This document shows, in pieces, positions 48,171 to 59,329 of a stretch of DNA of 64,000 bases (position 1 is its first letter; each line of letters opens with the position of its first letter). The notes beneath the pieces were generated by a model. It worked only from the letters and a program-made list of their open reading frames with translations. It made no database searches and was not told the DNA's origin. The stretch comes from Megalopta genalis (lineage: Eukaryota > Arthropoda > Insecta > Hymenoptera > Halictidae): assembly GCF_051020955.1 (NCBI RefSeq), contig NW_027476154.1:186001-250000 (forward strand). The letters are read 5' to 3'. Position numbers and translations under genes: made by a program.

Positions 48171-48600
48171 CACATAACAATTCCATACCTGATATATAAG
48201 GAAATTCATTTATTTAATAATAAGAAAGCTATGTATTGAGTGTGTTAAGAATGAAAAAAATAATTGAAATAATTTTTAATTATTTATTTAATATTTTCGG
48301 GATTATTTTTATTAAAATTGTATAATTAGTATAAATGCGGAAACGAATGATGCGTGATCAATGTATTCAATGATCGGATGATGAATGAGAAGTGAGAGGC
48401 GATTGAGATTGTTATTTACATATGTCGAGAATTTTGTGCGTAAAATTAGCGTAAATATTCGCTTGTATATTTCATGTTTTTGTATAATCAATTGACAAAA
48501 TAAATTGATGAAATTTGATTATCAACAGTATTGAACAACTCTGAAAATTCTTCGACATTTTGCTTTTATTGAAAATTCCTTAATAACATATAATTTAATA
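48171..48600 (-). repeat. Dispersed ~640 bp repeat, partial third copy
   Basis: Aligns to 46344-46770 and to 38000-38430. It stops abruptly at 48602, where sequence homologous to the ~125 bp array (39520 onward) begins; this is a rearrangement junction. Confidence 0.65.
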
Positions 48601-50084
48601 TCATTTTTTTTAAACATATAAAAAAATAAGGTAACATCTACATATCGCAATTAAAAAAGGGCTGTTCCGCTCTAAAAGAAAATAGGAAAAGGGGATAAAG
48701 AGTTCACGTTTTATTATACACATTATTTCAATATCTGATAAATTTGATGAATATACAAGAAAATAGAATAACATCAGGATGTCGTTGTTAAAGTGGCAGT
48801 TTCACAGTGCAGAAAATAAAAAGGAGAATATTTTGTCCAGGAGCAATTAAAATTATGAAATAAAATTGTCCGACATTCGTACCGGCGATTCTTGTCAACC
48901 AGCGCTAAAAATCATCGAAAAATCGTAAATTATCCGTCGCGACGCGTGCTCTTATTATCCGTTTTATTATCCGTCGACGACAAGCCAGAACTAGCGTAAT
49001 CGTCTAACTCCTGCGAAATTTGCCCTAATCGCTATCATCTGAAGCTCTAGTGACTCCGTGTCATTGTTACAAGTGCGCCAACGATATTTCACCAAGTTCT
49101 GATTTGCTGGATCAACCGAAACTTGCTGGACCAATTGAATTTCGGCGGCTGGGGGTCGCGCGAACATGATAGTCACATTTCCGATTCGGCGCGAATATTT
49201 TTGGCTCTGTGCACTGCCGGCACTACACCATAAATCGCACGAAACGAAAAATGGTTCGATGGAACTCGAGCGATAAGCGAAAATGGAACATTGTTGGTCG
49301 TTTTTCAAATTCGCGTGCTTCTAATATGTTCGAAACGTTTCTCCGGCGTACGAAATCACCGTGATTCTGTGGAACGAAGTATTCCCTTTCCAACGAGTCC
49401 AAGAACATTGATCTGCGATATTTTGTTGCCAATTCATGGCAGTTTTGAAAAAAAGTGTCCAAGGTTAGTGTGATTTCTGTGGTCGTGGAATTCTAGGCGA
49501 ACATTTTTTAGGGTGGTGTTCTTCGACTCATTTTAAAAGTCCAAGTTTCCAGTTTCGTAGCATCTTAATTCTTCTGTTTAATAAATTTCATTTCGTTAAT
49601 ACCCTGCACTGTAAATACAAATGTTTCCGTCTTGTCGATTTCTCATATTCGCATACGTCTGAGTGGTTCAAAAAATTGTTTAGTTCACAATTATTTTAAC
49701 GAACGAAGTCTCCCCTTTCGAATGAGCCCGAAAATATTGATCTATGATTTTTGTTTGCCATCGTATAGCACCTTGGATTCTCTTCCGAATGAAATCCTGA
49801 AATTCAAAATATCGTAACTTTGTTAACAAAAAAAACTATAAAATGGTGTCCTTAGATACATTTCAAAGGGTGAAATCTTAGCTTCCGCGCCGTTTGGATT
49901 ATTCAGTATTAGTGCCTTTGTATCTTTAAGACCCCCCATTCTAAGTAGAGATGGTAATTTTTTGGTTATTTTCAAATTCACATTTCTCTCATAATTTAAA
50001 CTTTTCATAGCGATTGAAATGACTATGATCTGATAGAATGAAGTCTCCTCTTTCCATTGGGACCAAAAACAGTGATCTACTAGC

Positions 50085-50190
50085 TTTCCTTGCCATTTTC
50101 TGCCATTTTACACCATTTTATGCTACTTTATCCCATTTTATGCAATTTTAGGCAATTTTATGCTATTTTATACCATTTGATGCCATTTTC
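50085..50190 (+). repeat. ~10 bp minisatellite
   Basis: About ten imperfect units of TGCCATTTTA / TGCTATTTTA / GGCAATTTTA. Confidence 0.75.
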
Positions 50191-51589
50191 TGTGTACGGA
50201 AATTATTCAAAATTCAAGCAATGGATTTTCAAAAACATGTAATTCGCTATCCTCTCTACAATGATTGCAACTCTGTTACATAACGAATGTATTAGAGGCT
50301 GAGCAAAGCCGCTAATAGGATTCACGTCTGCATGCAATTCTGTTAAAGGGGTTTAATTGATTATTTTAGTTGCAGTCTGTTAATATCCGTTTTAACACGA
50401 GACCGCAAGCTTCTGTTAATCCATTAGATCGCGACGCGGATCGGAAATTACAGTGAGAACGCAGCAGTCAATCGGATGTGTGCACCACTTTGATTATTCC
50501 TCTATTGTAACTACATATCCGTATTTACAAACTTCCCTTTTTATTTATCATCGTATTATATTCATAAAATTCTGAACATTTCTTTATCGTTGCGTCAATA
50601 TTTATTTTTAAAGAAATTGAAAACATACTGCAAAATTTGTTATCAATGAAGCAGACTGAGAATTTATTAATTGCTCAAGAATTTGTATACATTTGTCTAC
50701 GACAAATGATACAAATTATTAACATTATATTTACAATGAATTATGAACAATTTTATTACAGCAACAATTGTTGACAATATATTTACAATGAATTACGAAC
50801 AATTTTATCACAACAACAATTGTTAACAAGCCACAATTATTAATAGCGAGAACTTTGTATAATTATGATATTTGCATATTTTGAAAGCGTACGTTGCTAA
50901 AAAGTAATTGTCGATTTTGGGTTAGCTTTCGTCATAGAGCATTTATTAGGCGATAAAGTCGTTCCAAATCTTGTTCTTTTAATAATAATCTACGAAAAGT
51001 AAGATCAATTGTTAATAATGGCAATAGAATTTTATAAATTTATGACGAAACATCATTATTCAAATGCAAAATGGTGGAATCATCGGAAGCCAAATTCGGT
51101 CATATTATAGAGTTTGTATTTGTATGTCGCGATCGACGTAGACAATTTGTATTTAACACAACCAAGCTGTGGATAATAACACAAGATAATCACAATAGCT
51201 AATAACGAAAAGAAAAGTGCTAATCGTGCGAACCGTTCGGTTTCCCTTTGGAGCGGCTTCGCGGATTGAATCCATTGAATCTAAATCGTCTAAACAAACT
51301 GCAGTCAACCGAATTGTTACTGCTAATCAAATCGGACGCACCAAAACCGCCGTCGCGCCGGTGTAAATGAAATTCAACGTGGCAGGCGAATTGGATTGGA
51401 ATTATACGTTTCTAATTCCGCGTGTACGCGGGACATTACCAAGGTTCGATTAACCGCTGGCTAGTTCGAACGTGAAAACGACAAACCTCCGGACAGTGTT
51501 AATAACGGCGTCGTTTAAACCACTCTACAATAATCCATAGATCGCCGATTGGAATACAAACTGTTCCGAAATAACAATCAAGATATCGC

Positions 51590-52110
51590 ATTTCAAAAAT
51601 CGAAACATTTAGGTACCATAATCTGAAAAATTAAAAATTACAAATTCGAAAATCGAAGAATTTAGAAATCGGAATCTCAAAAATTAAAACATTTAGGAAT
51701 CAGATGACTTCAAAATTCTAAATTTAAAAATCAAATGACATAAAAATCGTGAATTTAAAAATCAAAGAATTTATAAATTGCAATCTTAAAAATCAAATAA
51801 CATAAAAATCGAAGAATTTATAAATTGAAATCTTAAAAATCAGGAAATTTAGAAACCAAATGATTTCAAAGTTGTTAATTTAGATATCAGAAGACTTAAA
51901 AATCGTGAATTTATAAATCGGACAATTCAGAAATTGAAATCTTAAAAATCGGAAACTACAGAAACCAGATAATTTCGAAATTGTGAATTTAGAAGTATGC
52001 GCATTGAAACATCGTACCTTTCAAAACGGCTGGATCGAGAAACTGCAAGTTTCTCGGAAAGGAAGAATGTGTTTAATCCCGGCGTATAAATATTTCCAAT
52101 TTGTTTCTAC
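51590..52110 (+). repeat. A-rich degenerate repeat related to the MITE interior
   Basis: Units of AAATCGAAGAATTTAGAAATCGG type. The final 140 bases, with GAAGTATGCGCATTGAAACATCG and CTGGATCGAGAAACTGCAAG, closely match 5225-5345 inside the GNAT intron element. This is therefore another copy of that family without its termini. Confidence 0.6.
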
Positions 52111-52504
52111 GGCGGCATCGTTCCGCTGATATTTCACAGAAAAAGATGTTGGTTCCGAAGGAACGGACGCGACTTATTCATCACGACCATGAATAATAAT
52201 CAGAAAAGAATAACTGCGATTCCGTGCGAACTTTATGAATTCCGGAATTCTCGGCGATTTGCTTTATTTATTTTACGTCGGCGTTGCGCCGCAACAATGC
52301 AAATGTTGATGCAAATGCGCGAGTGCCTGATCTCCGTTCCTTCATGAAGTGGCTTAAACGACGAGTAACCAGGCAGAAAAGTATAAATTTCATTGTTTTA
52401 TTTCTACACTTTTCATTGATAAGTCGATTGCTAAATCGACGAGATTCCAATAGCAATGCATAGCGAATATATTTTGGTCAATTGGTGTTATTTTAATCAT
52501 TTCG

Positions 52505-52828
52505 ATGATAATTCTAAAGATAATAATTTGAAGGATAATAATTTCAAGGATAATAATTTCAAGGATAATAATTTCAAGGATAATAATTTCGAGATCTATA
52601 TTTCCAAAGATAACAATTTCGGAGATAACACTTTATAGAATAACAATTTCAAAGATAATAATTTCTAGGATAACAATTTCAAAGATAATTATTTCTAGGA
52701 TCACTTCGAAGATAATAATTTCGAAGATAATAATTTCGAAGATGATCACAATGTCGAAGATAACAATTTCGAAGATGATAAGTTCAAAATTAATAATTCC
52801 AAAGATAATTTCGAGGATAATAATTGAC
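52505..52828 (-). repeat. 15 bp minisatellite 3' of GNAT, third copy
   Basis: Same unit family and position relative to the GNAT stop as in the arms, with different unit number and order. Confidence 0.8.
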
Positions 52829-52918
52829 AACTTCGGTCAAAATTATATTATCGTAATCGTGCTAAACACACGTAAATACTAAATAAAATATAATTTTCTT
52901 GATATCGCGATATCTTCT

Positions 52919-54722
52919 TTAAGAATCGTACAAGTTCTTTATTTTCTTGACTACTACAGTGAAGTCACGATGCTCATCCCCGATTCTCTCGCGGAACGGT
53001 ACGTTATCCCAGCCAAAGTTCCTGTAATTGATCCTTTTAAAGACCTTAAAGCGGCACCTCCTCGCGATGATCTGCGCGTAATTGCAAGTCATGACGGCAG
53101 TCACTAACTTCGGTACGCCCAGGTAATGACGGATTATACTATCACCTCCAGTATCGGCTAATGGTACTTTCACATCTTCTCCACTACCCAGCGCATTGGC
53201 AACATCCACGGACAAGCACACTAAGCTCTCGCCAATATTTTGCTGCTGCATCTCCGGCAGCGTAGCCAGGAACATACACTCCATAATACAATCAACATCA
53301 TAATATTCGAATAAATTTATCTGGTCGTTTATAGCAATCATCAAATCTAGGTAGGCATTGGCCGTGTGATGTTCACAATCTTCTCTGAAGCTCTCAAGCC
53401 AAGTCATTTCAGGAGGATGCCTGATGATCGGGGGAAGTCGATCGTACGGTGGTTGCCCCCACAACCACCGCGGGTCAATTTCATCTCTTTTTATTTTCTT
53501 AATTTTATTGAGAACGACACCAACAACTTTCTGAGTCTTGACTTCGATTGCGACAAGGCTGACACCGTCTCTAGTAACTGCCAAACACACCTCCTCGAGC
53601 GTTTTGACGCTACAAGGATCCGATAACAGATTTATGCCTTTGCAGATGCTCTCGTTGGGGAAAAAGCTTTTCCTTATTACTTCTAATGCTCCCTCCAAAG
53701 TATTTTCCGTCAGAGACTCGAACTCGATTTCTCCACCATTTATGGAGCCCCACTGAATGCAGGATTCAGTTGTAGTTCTGGAACTGAACGAAAAGAAACA
53801 ATTAATTAGTATGCACGTATCTTGCAGCTTCTGATGGCGTGTGGTATAGTAATATTAAACGGTATATTAAACGACGGAAGCTTTAATCGAATCAAGTTTG
53901 CAGAAACGTTTGGAGATACAGTAATGTCTCCCTAACTGACGCTCGGATTACGCACAGAAATGGACAATCTGGGAAGAGGAGACACGATTACTCGAGCCTC
54001 GCGGCTCGTTTTTATAGTTATCGGTGAATCGACAACTTTGTAGACGACTCGTTTTTATAAGCGAATAAATTGGAAATATTTATACGCCAGGATTAAACAC
54101 ATTTTTCCGTTCCGAGAAACTTGCAATTTCTCGATCCAACCGTTTCGAATGGCACGATGTTTCAATGCGCATACTTCTAAATTCATAATTTCGAAATTAT
54201 CTGGTTTCTGTACTTTCTGATTTTTAAGATTCCAATGTCTGAATCGTCCGATTTTCAAATTGACGGTTTTTAAATTCTCTGATTTATAAATTTACAATTT
54301 CGAAGTTAGCTGATTTCTATATGATCTAATTTTTAAGATTTCAATCTCTAAATTCTTTGATTTACAAATTCACGATTTTTAAGTTCTCCGATTTCTAAAT
54401 GTACATTTTTTAAATTATCTAGTATTTAAATGTTATAATTTTCAAGATTTCAATTTACAAAAATTTGAATAATCGTATCTCCTCTTCCCGACTTGTCCAT
54501 CTTCGTGCACTATCCGAGCGTCAATTAGGGAGAATTCTCCGTATCCGGCCAAACTAGAAGTTGATTCGTGTCTCGATGAAAAATATATTTTATTTATAAA
54601 TATTTAAATTCGTAAAAATAAATTGTTCTTTCTTATACCCGACACACGGAAAACATTAGTCAAAACAAGTGACTGAAGAATGTTCCCGGAAAAATATAGC
54701 AAAAATGTACGTACCATGCCAT
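52919..54722 (-). CDS. GNAT-family N-acetyltransferase, AANAT-like (diverged tandem copy)
   Basis: Minus strand. Exon 1 is ATGGCATG (54722-54715), donor GTACGT, intron 54714-53784. Exon 2 (53783-52919) starts after TTTCTTTTCGTTCAG. The product is 290 residues, again in frame only with the first acceptor. The MFLATLPEMQ strand is conserved, but the acetyl-CoA motif reads Q-x-x-G-x-S instead of R-x-x-G-x-G, which may change activity. The region around residues 105-130 is rewritten (GQPPYDRLPPIIRHPPEM against an Arg-rich version in the arms). It ends with four extra residues, LYDS. Most codon differences from the arm copies change the amino acid. Promoter and intronic MITE are shared, so this is a true tandem duplicate. 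Confidence 0.8.
53917..54543 (-). mobile_element. Foldback MITE in GNAT intron, third copy
   Basis: Same termini and position as in the arms, but with a shorter A-rich interior (about 627 against 836 bases). Confidence 0.6.
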
Positions 54723-54839
54723 TTTAGTTCACTAAGAAATTGTCACTATACTTTACTGGGAAAATTAACTGAGAAAATTCGCCGAAGTCTTCGCACTGAT
54801 CACTGCTGTTTGCTGATTGCTGGTTGTTGCTGCACTGAT

Positions 54840-54901
54840 CGCAGAGTAAGTGTTTCCGTTGACATCGGCAGGCTATTTATACTGTCTTTGCTAAAGGACA
54901 G
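54840..54901 (-). promoter_or_regulatory. Compact bidirectional promoter, third copy
   Basis: TATAAATA on the minus strand at 54881-54874. The inverted repeat has one mismatch (CTGTCTTT / AAGGACAG). The initiator-like TCATTC of the arms is TTACTC here, but TCAGTG elements remain. An extra ~20 bases with AACAACCAGCAATCAGC separate the two TCAGTG copies. Confidence 0.5.
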
Positions 54902-54927
54902 AACGTCCTAATCAGCAAGGACGAACA

Positions 54928-55014
54928 ATGACAAAAGGATACTACCGGAAAAGATGCGCCAGGTATAAAAACGTCTCCCGTGGAAAACCATTAGCCACCG
55001 CTGCCGGCTATCAG
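54928..55014 (+). pseudogene. Small-gene exon 1, in frame but orphaned
   Basis: ATG to CAG|GTAAGC is exactly 29 codons, beginning MTKGYYRKRCARY and ending TAAGYQ. It is open and in phase 0 with the exon 2 acceptor seen in the arms. Exons 2 and 3, however, are missing here: the 282-base segment that carries them in the arms is absent at 55246/55247, between AGTA/GGTA repeats. This copy therefore keeps a good first exon and no visible gene body, the reverse of the arms. Confidence 0.4.
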
Positions 55015-55246
55015 GTAAGCACATGTACCTGCGATGACCGGTCGTGTCATACGGATTTTGCAAGGATTGGCTCGTTCGGTTAAATTAAAAAAAAAAAGAG
55101 AAGCGGCGGATTAGGCCGAGCCAGTGCAAATGAGTCAATTGAAGGAACCATTGTAAACAGGCTCGCACCGAGCCTTGATGAAAATTATGATTTGCAAGGG
55201 AAAGCAGAACCTACCGGGAGTAAACAGGGTCTGGTTATTTACGGTA

Positions 55247-55829
55247 AATAAATAATAACAATATCTTATTTTAAGTTTAACAATATATAAATATATTTGA
55301 CGTTCAAAATAAGAAACGAGACTCCTATTTTATTTATTGTTATTATTAATAAACAAAATTATATGGATTAATAGAAAATATATTTCAAATGATATTTAAA
55401 ATTTCATAACTGAAATTAAATGATTATTACAATTGACTAATTATGAAAATGATGTAAGTCCATTTAAAGCCAGCAAACATGTATTATTTTGATTAAATTA
55501 CATATTGATAAATTAGTAGTATTTTATTTTTTTTGTACATAATATAACAGCTGTTATATGAAACGAACGACGTGATATTATTTCATGTAGTAAAATGATA
55601 TAAATGCAATGCATATGCGACTAATGAACGCAAGTTGCTAGCTGAAATCTACACATGCATTCGACTGTGCACTAGCAAAAGTCCCGAAAAGCTGTTATTG
55701 AAATTAATTTCTCAATGCCATAAATAAAGTTTTTATTTTCAAATAAAACTTTTTTTAATAATCGCTCTATTTGTCATAGCGTGTCATAGCGTATTGGGGA
55801 TCTCAATTTTGTATCGCGCCTCGGGCACC
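55247..55829. other. AT-rich, no gene seen
   Basis: Aligns to 44229-44815; no feature. Confidence 0.5.
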
Positions 55830-56050
55830 AGTACGCATTAATCCGCCAATGCTTCGGAGGACTGTTCATTTCGCCCTTGCTGAAGAACAGAGAACCTCGT
55901 ATTCGTCAAGGACGAACAATGCCGGCGAAAAAGATGCCGGGCATGAAAATGCCTCGCGAATACAACCCTTGGTCGCCGAGGCCGGCCATCAGCTATATGT
56001 ATACAGTGACTCCCATTGACATTCGAACACTTCTCAAGGCGCAATTTTAA
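55830..56050 (+). pseudogene. Decayed promoter/exon-1 relic, third copy
   Basis: Matches 44816-45036 with a few substitutions; the same Tc1-type terminus follows. The relic therefore existed before the tandem duplication. Confidence 0.5.
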
Positions 56051-56314
56051 CTTTTTTAAAATTAGAGTAGACGATTTGAATTTTTTTTAGATCATAGAGG
56101 GACCTGTATAATAGATAATGTTACAATTTTGCTATTACATACTTGGAATGACAAAACGAAGTAAAAAACTCTCGTTGTTTAACTTTCTTATCTGAGGAAG
56201 CTACTTTTGATCACTTTTGGGCTAATTTTGCCGATTTTTCGATCTTCGAGATATTTAACTAATAAATGTTCAATAAAATATATATAAATGATTTATATAT
56301 ACAGGGTGTTCCAC

Positions 56315-57099
56315 AAATTATTCTAACAGCCGAAAATGAGGGGTAGCTGAGGTCATTTGAAGTAACTTTTTCCTTTGCGAAAATGCAATCTGCGTCTTTG
56401 TTTACGAGTTATTAACGGAAATCACTGACCAATGGGAGGTGACGGCGCGAAGTTCGAGAGCCCGCAGAAAGAGGCTTTGACAGATGGTCGGGACGGACTC
56501 GAGCCGCGTTCGAAGTATTGAACAAATCACGAAGCGAGAACTTTCCGGATTTTTTTTACAGTGATATTTTTAAGAAAAACGCTGTTCACCTTTACTTTAG
56601 AACGTCTGAAGAATATTTACTAATTTTTCGGACCCGAAATAGTAAGTAATTTAACCGTGACGGCCGTTTTAATTTTCTAGTGTGCATGACACCTTGTGTG
56701 TAACGTATGAAATTTTTAAACATGTGGTGTACAGTGAAGATTAACAAAGTACGTAAATGTGGTCAATGCACTATCCCCCACACATTTCCGTGCATAAAGT
56801 GGATTTTACAACTACATGGGTGAGTATCTTATTGATAATATTCTTCATATTTCTCTAACAAACATATCCCTCACGTCCTTTAACACGATTATTATTTATT
56901 AAATTAGCTTTGAGAATCATTCGAGCCATTGCTGCATCAAATAACCGTACTAAAAACCATACAACATAAAAACAACGTTAAATACATAAATAACAATCGA
57001 CGAATAAAACCTGGTAAATAGAAAAGAACGGACTAAAAATTCTACGAAAACGTTAGAATTTACCAAAAGAAAGATACGTGGCGATCATATTTCACGGCA
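56315..57099. other. No gene recognised
   Basis: 56390-56530 is GC-richer; the rest is AT-rich. No long frame and no transposase motif. Confidence 0.45.
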
Positions 57100-57760
57100 T
57101 ATTCTGGCCGCATGACGTACCGCCAAATTTCCAGAAGAATTCATGTTCGTCCCGATGCGCGCATCAACCAAAAAACTAATCTCGTTTCGAATGGAATCGA
57201 GCGAATTGTTTCACGTCGGGGAGAATGATTCTCGGCTGGCAGGGCGCGATGAATTTAAAGTTGATTTGTCTATTGTCTATACTGTCCCATTATTTCACGG
57301 CAGCCATATTGGTTTCATGGGGGTCCACGGGGGTCCACGGGAGCTAGCGGGAAATCGAAAAATCGGTGACGATCGGCCGGCCGCGGCCGGTTCGGTATCG
57401 GTGTTTCTATTACGCTCCTGTCCCGGTGCCGTTCGCGGAATCACGTTATTTTAATAGCGACAGTGGAACAAAAGACTGTATCGAACGGTCCTCTCGATTT
57501 GTACACGCGTGCGTGCTGCGCATCGTGGGAAATCTGGTCGTTAAGCGGATAGGTTCGCGTCGATGACGGAAATATAGTCGCGATCCGCGTCGTAACCTAC
57601 CGTTACCTACCGTGGACCCTTAAATTATTCGGTTGATTGCTGTTGCCGCACCGCGGACGCGCTGGAACCCCGTTCGAATTTCCCGCCAATCGGCCGTGAT
57701 CGCCGCGATGGGCGCGCAGAGCTCCAAAAGGTGAGCGAAACCACCCGCTCGAGGACACTT
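57100..57760 (+). promoter_or_regulatory. CpG-rich promoter-like block
   Basis: High CpG density with repeated CCGGCCGCGGCCGG-type and TACCTACCGT motifs and a direct repeat GGGGGTCCACGG (about 57318-57340). It precedes a credible first coding exon. No TATA box seen, as is common for housekeeping-type promoters. Frames at 57143-57566 lack motifs. Confidence 0.35.
57708..57730 (+). CDS. Possible first exon with N-myristoylation signal
   Basis: ATGGGCGCGCAGAGCTCCAA, then AAG, then a GTGAGC donor at 57731. It reads MGAQSSK plus two bases. Gly2 with Ser at positions 5-6 and a following Lys fits the N-myristoyltransferase consensus found at the start of MARCKS-like and other membrane-anchored signalling proteins. 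The ATG context has G at -3 and +4. The block upstream is CpG-rich. The next exon is not identifiable before 64000, so the gene cannot be named and might be only a captured fragment. Confidence 0.4.
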
Positions 57761-58185
57761 ATTAGGCCGCGGTCACGCTTCCGGCCGTGATGATAACCGA
57801 CGATGAATTTTATCTCGTAAATTCCGATCTCATTTACACATCGCGAGACGATCTTTTCTCGATCTCTTTGTCGGTTCTTCGAAGATTTCAGTTTGAAACT
57901 CGAATTGCTGGGAGATGAGTTTCTTTTTCAGCAGACAAATTATCGCGTTTGAGAATTTTTCCCGGTGTAACTTGTGACGCTAGAGGCACGAATTTTTCGT
58001 AGAATGATTCTATAGACTCTCGCGATCGTAACCGTATATTTTTTTACTATATCATGGAGCAATAAACATTTTTAAATGACGCTCGAAGAATGCCAGACAC
58101 CGCTGACGTACGATTGATTTTAAAACCTAACCCTTTGTACTCGAATGGCGACTCCGAGGCGCCAACAAAATTTACCGTACCGCTA
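57761..58185. other. Presumed intron, no feature
   Basis: Mixed composition following the GTGAGC donor; no open frame of note. Confidence 0.4.
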
Positions 58186-58549
58186 CCAATATTTTAGGGC
58201 ATCGTTGGTCACAATTAAAATTTTTCGTTGAAGATGGTCTCAATTTTTATTTCATTTTCAATTCATTAATAATTGATGATTATTTCATTGAAAATTCAAT
58301 AGAAATCTTTAGAATACAAATTTCTTTTTACATATAAATAAATATAAATTTGAAATGATTATGTCTAAAAATATAGCAGCAATTTTCTTCCAAAAAGAAT
58401 GCTTTCGTGGCCTTGAGGCTCGCTTTTATAGTTGGTGACGATCGTTAACTATAAAAACGAGCCGCAAAGCTCGAATAATTGTATCTCTTCTTCCCAAATT
58501 GTCTATTTTTGTTTCTAAGCTGAGCATCAATTAGGGAGAATTTACTGTA
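58186..58549 (-). repeat. Dispersed repeat with MITE end
   Basis: Closely matches 45978-46343 (and 1583-1948), from ACCAATATTTTAGGGCATCG to GGGAGAATTTACTGTA, including the AACTATAAAAACGAGCC hairpin. It shows that repeat plus MITE moved or was duplicated as one block. Confidence 0.7.
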
Positions 58550-59299
58550 CCTATTACGGAACGCTTTTCAGAGGGTATAATATTATCATCGATTTTACGA
58601 CGATTAAAAATGTTATTGTTGAATATTTATACTACTGTTCGATGAATTGATGTTTGTAGATAAGATTATACATTTTGGAATATTTATTTAATACTAGATT
58701 TCTAGACAAAAAACAGCTGTTTTAAATGAGTTTATAAAAGTAACAATAAGACGTTTATTCTGATTCTCAACAAGTGTTGTTGTAACATTTGCCGTAATTG
58801 TAAATTAAAAAATTGGTGACACGCCATTTTAACGGGTTCCGTAAATCTAATGTTAATATGAATAAAAAATAGTCGGAATAATGCGGTATAAAAAGTTTCA
58901 GAAATAAGTGTTTTATTCCAAAAAATTAAGGTCATCTTCATTTTCTTAAATTGCATCTTATATTTTTTACTTCATATCATTGTAGCTTGTGCCTAGACGA
59001 ATCCAACGATATGTTACACCATATCCTACGGACAACCTTGACGCACAAAAAATGCGATCAACGAAGTGATATGTTGTCATTGAAAACTGTGTTACGTCAA
59101 GGTCATCCGAAGGTCGTGGTATAACAGGTCATCGAATTCGTCTTGTGCAACTTAAAAAAAAATGAAAGTGACCTTGATTTCTTCACGTAAATTATTTCTT
59201 TCTGAAGCTTTTTATATCGCAATCCGTAGCCGGCTAAAAACCGAGTAACATTTGTTCGAAACGTTTATTTGTTAGACCGCCGGAGATGCTGGAAAAAAT
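58550..59299. repeat. AT-rich spacer with a ~63 bp hairpin
   Basis: 58983-59045 and 59090-59153 are imperfect inverted copies (GACGAAT..TGTTA.ACCA and CCTTGACG blocks) around a ~45-base loop. No coding frame. Confidence 0.45.
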
Positions 59300-59329
59300 C
59301 GTGGCAACGGTTACGTGGAACACCCTGTA

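Larger units (their letters stand above)
49915..52314. other. 2.4 kb segment found only in the third copy; no gene recognised
   Basis: It interrupts a GTGCC..GCGAGTGCCTGATCTCC junction that is continuous in the arms. It contains a 10 bp TGCCATTTTA-type array (50085-50190), an AT-rich middle, a slightly GC-richer stretch (51200-51540), and an A-rich repeat (51590-52110) related to the interior of the intronic MITE. No transposase or terminal repeats seen, so its origin is unclear. Confidence 0.55.
48610..56280 (-). repeat. Older direct tandem copy of the gene-bearing part of the arm
   Basis: 48610-49914 aligns to about 39520-40855 and 52315-56280 to about 40858-45260, in the same orientation as the right arm. 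Divergence is several percent, with indels, against a fraction of a percent between arms. Relative to the arms it has a 2.4 kb insertion (49915-52314) and lacks 282 bases corresponding to 43947-44228. Confidence 0.85.
56300..59329. mobile_element. TA-flanked terminal-inverted-repeat element, about 3.0 kb, no transposase
   Basis: CAGGGTGTTCCAC (56302-56314) and its exact reverse complement (59315-59327) are each bounded by TA, as expected for a Tc1/mariner-type or related insertion. It lies inside sequence homologous to the arm (left flank like 45260, right flank like 45455). The termini agree for only about 13-14 bases. The interior holds unrelated material: a CpG-rich block with a possible first exon, a dispersed-repeat/MITE copy, and a hairpin. 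It could be one non-autonomous composite element or two independent ones. Confidence 0.45.
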
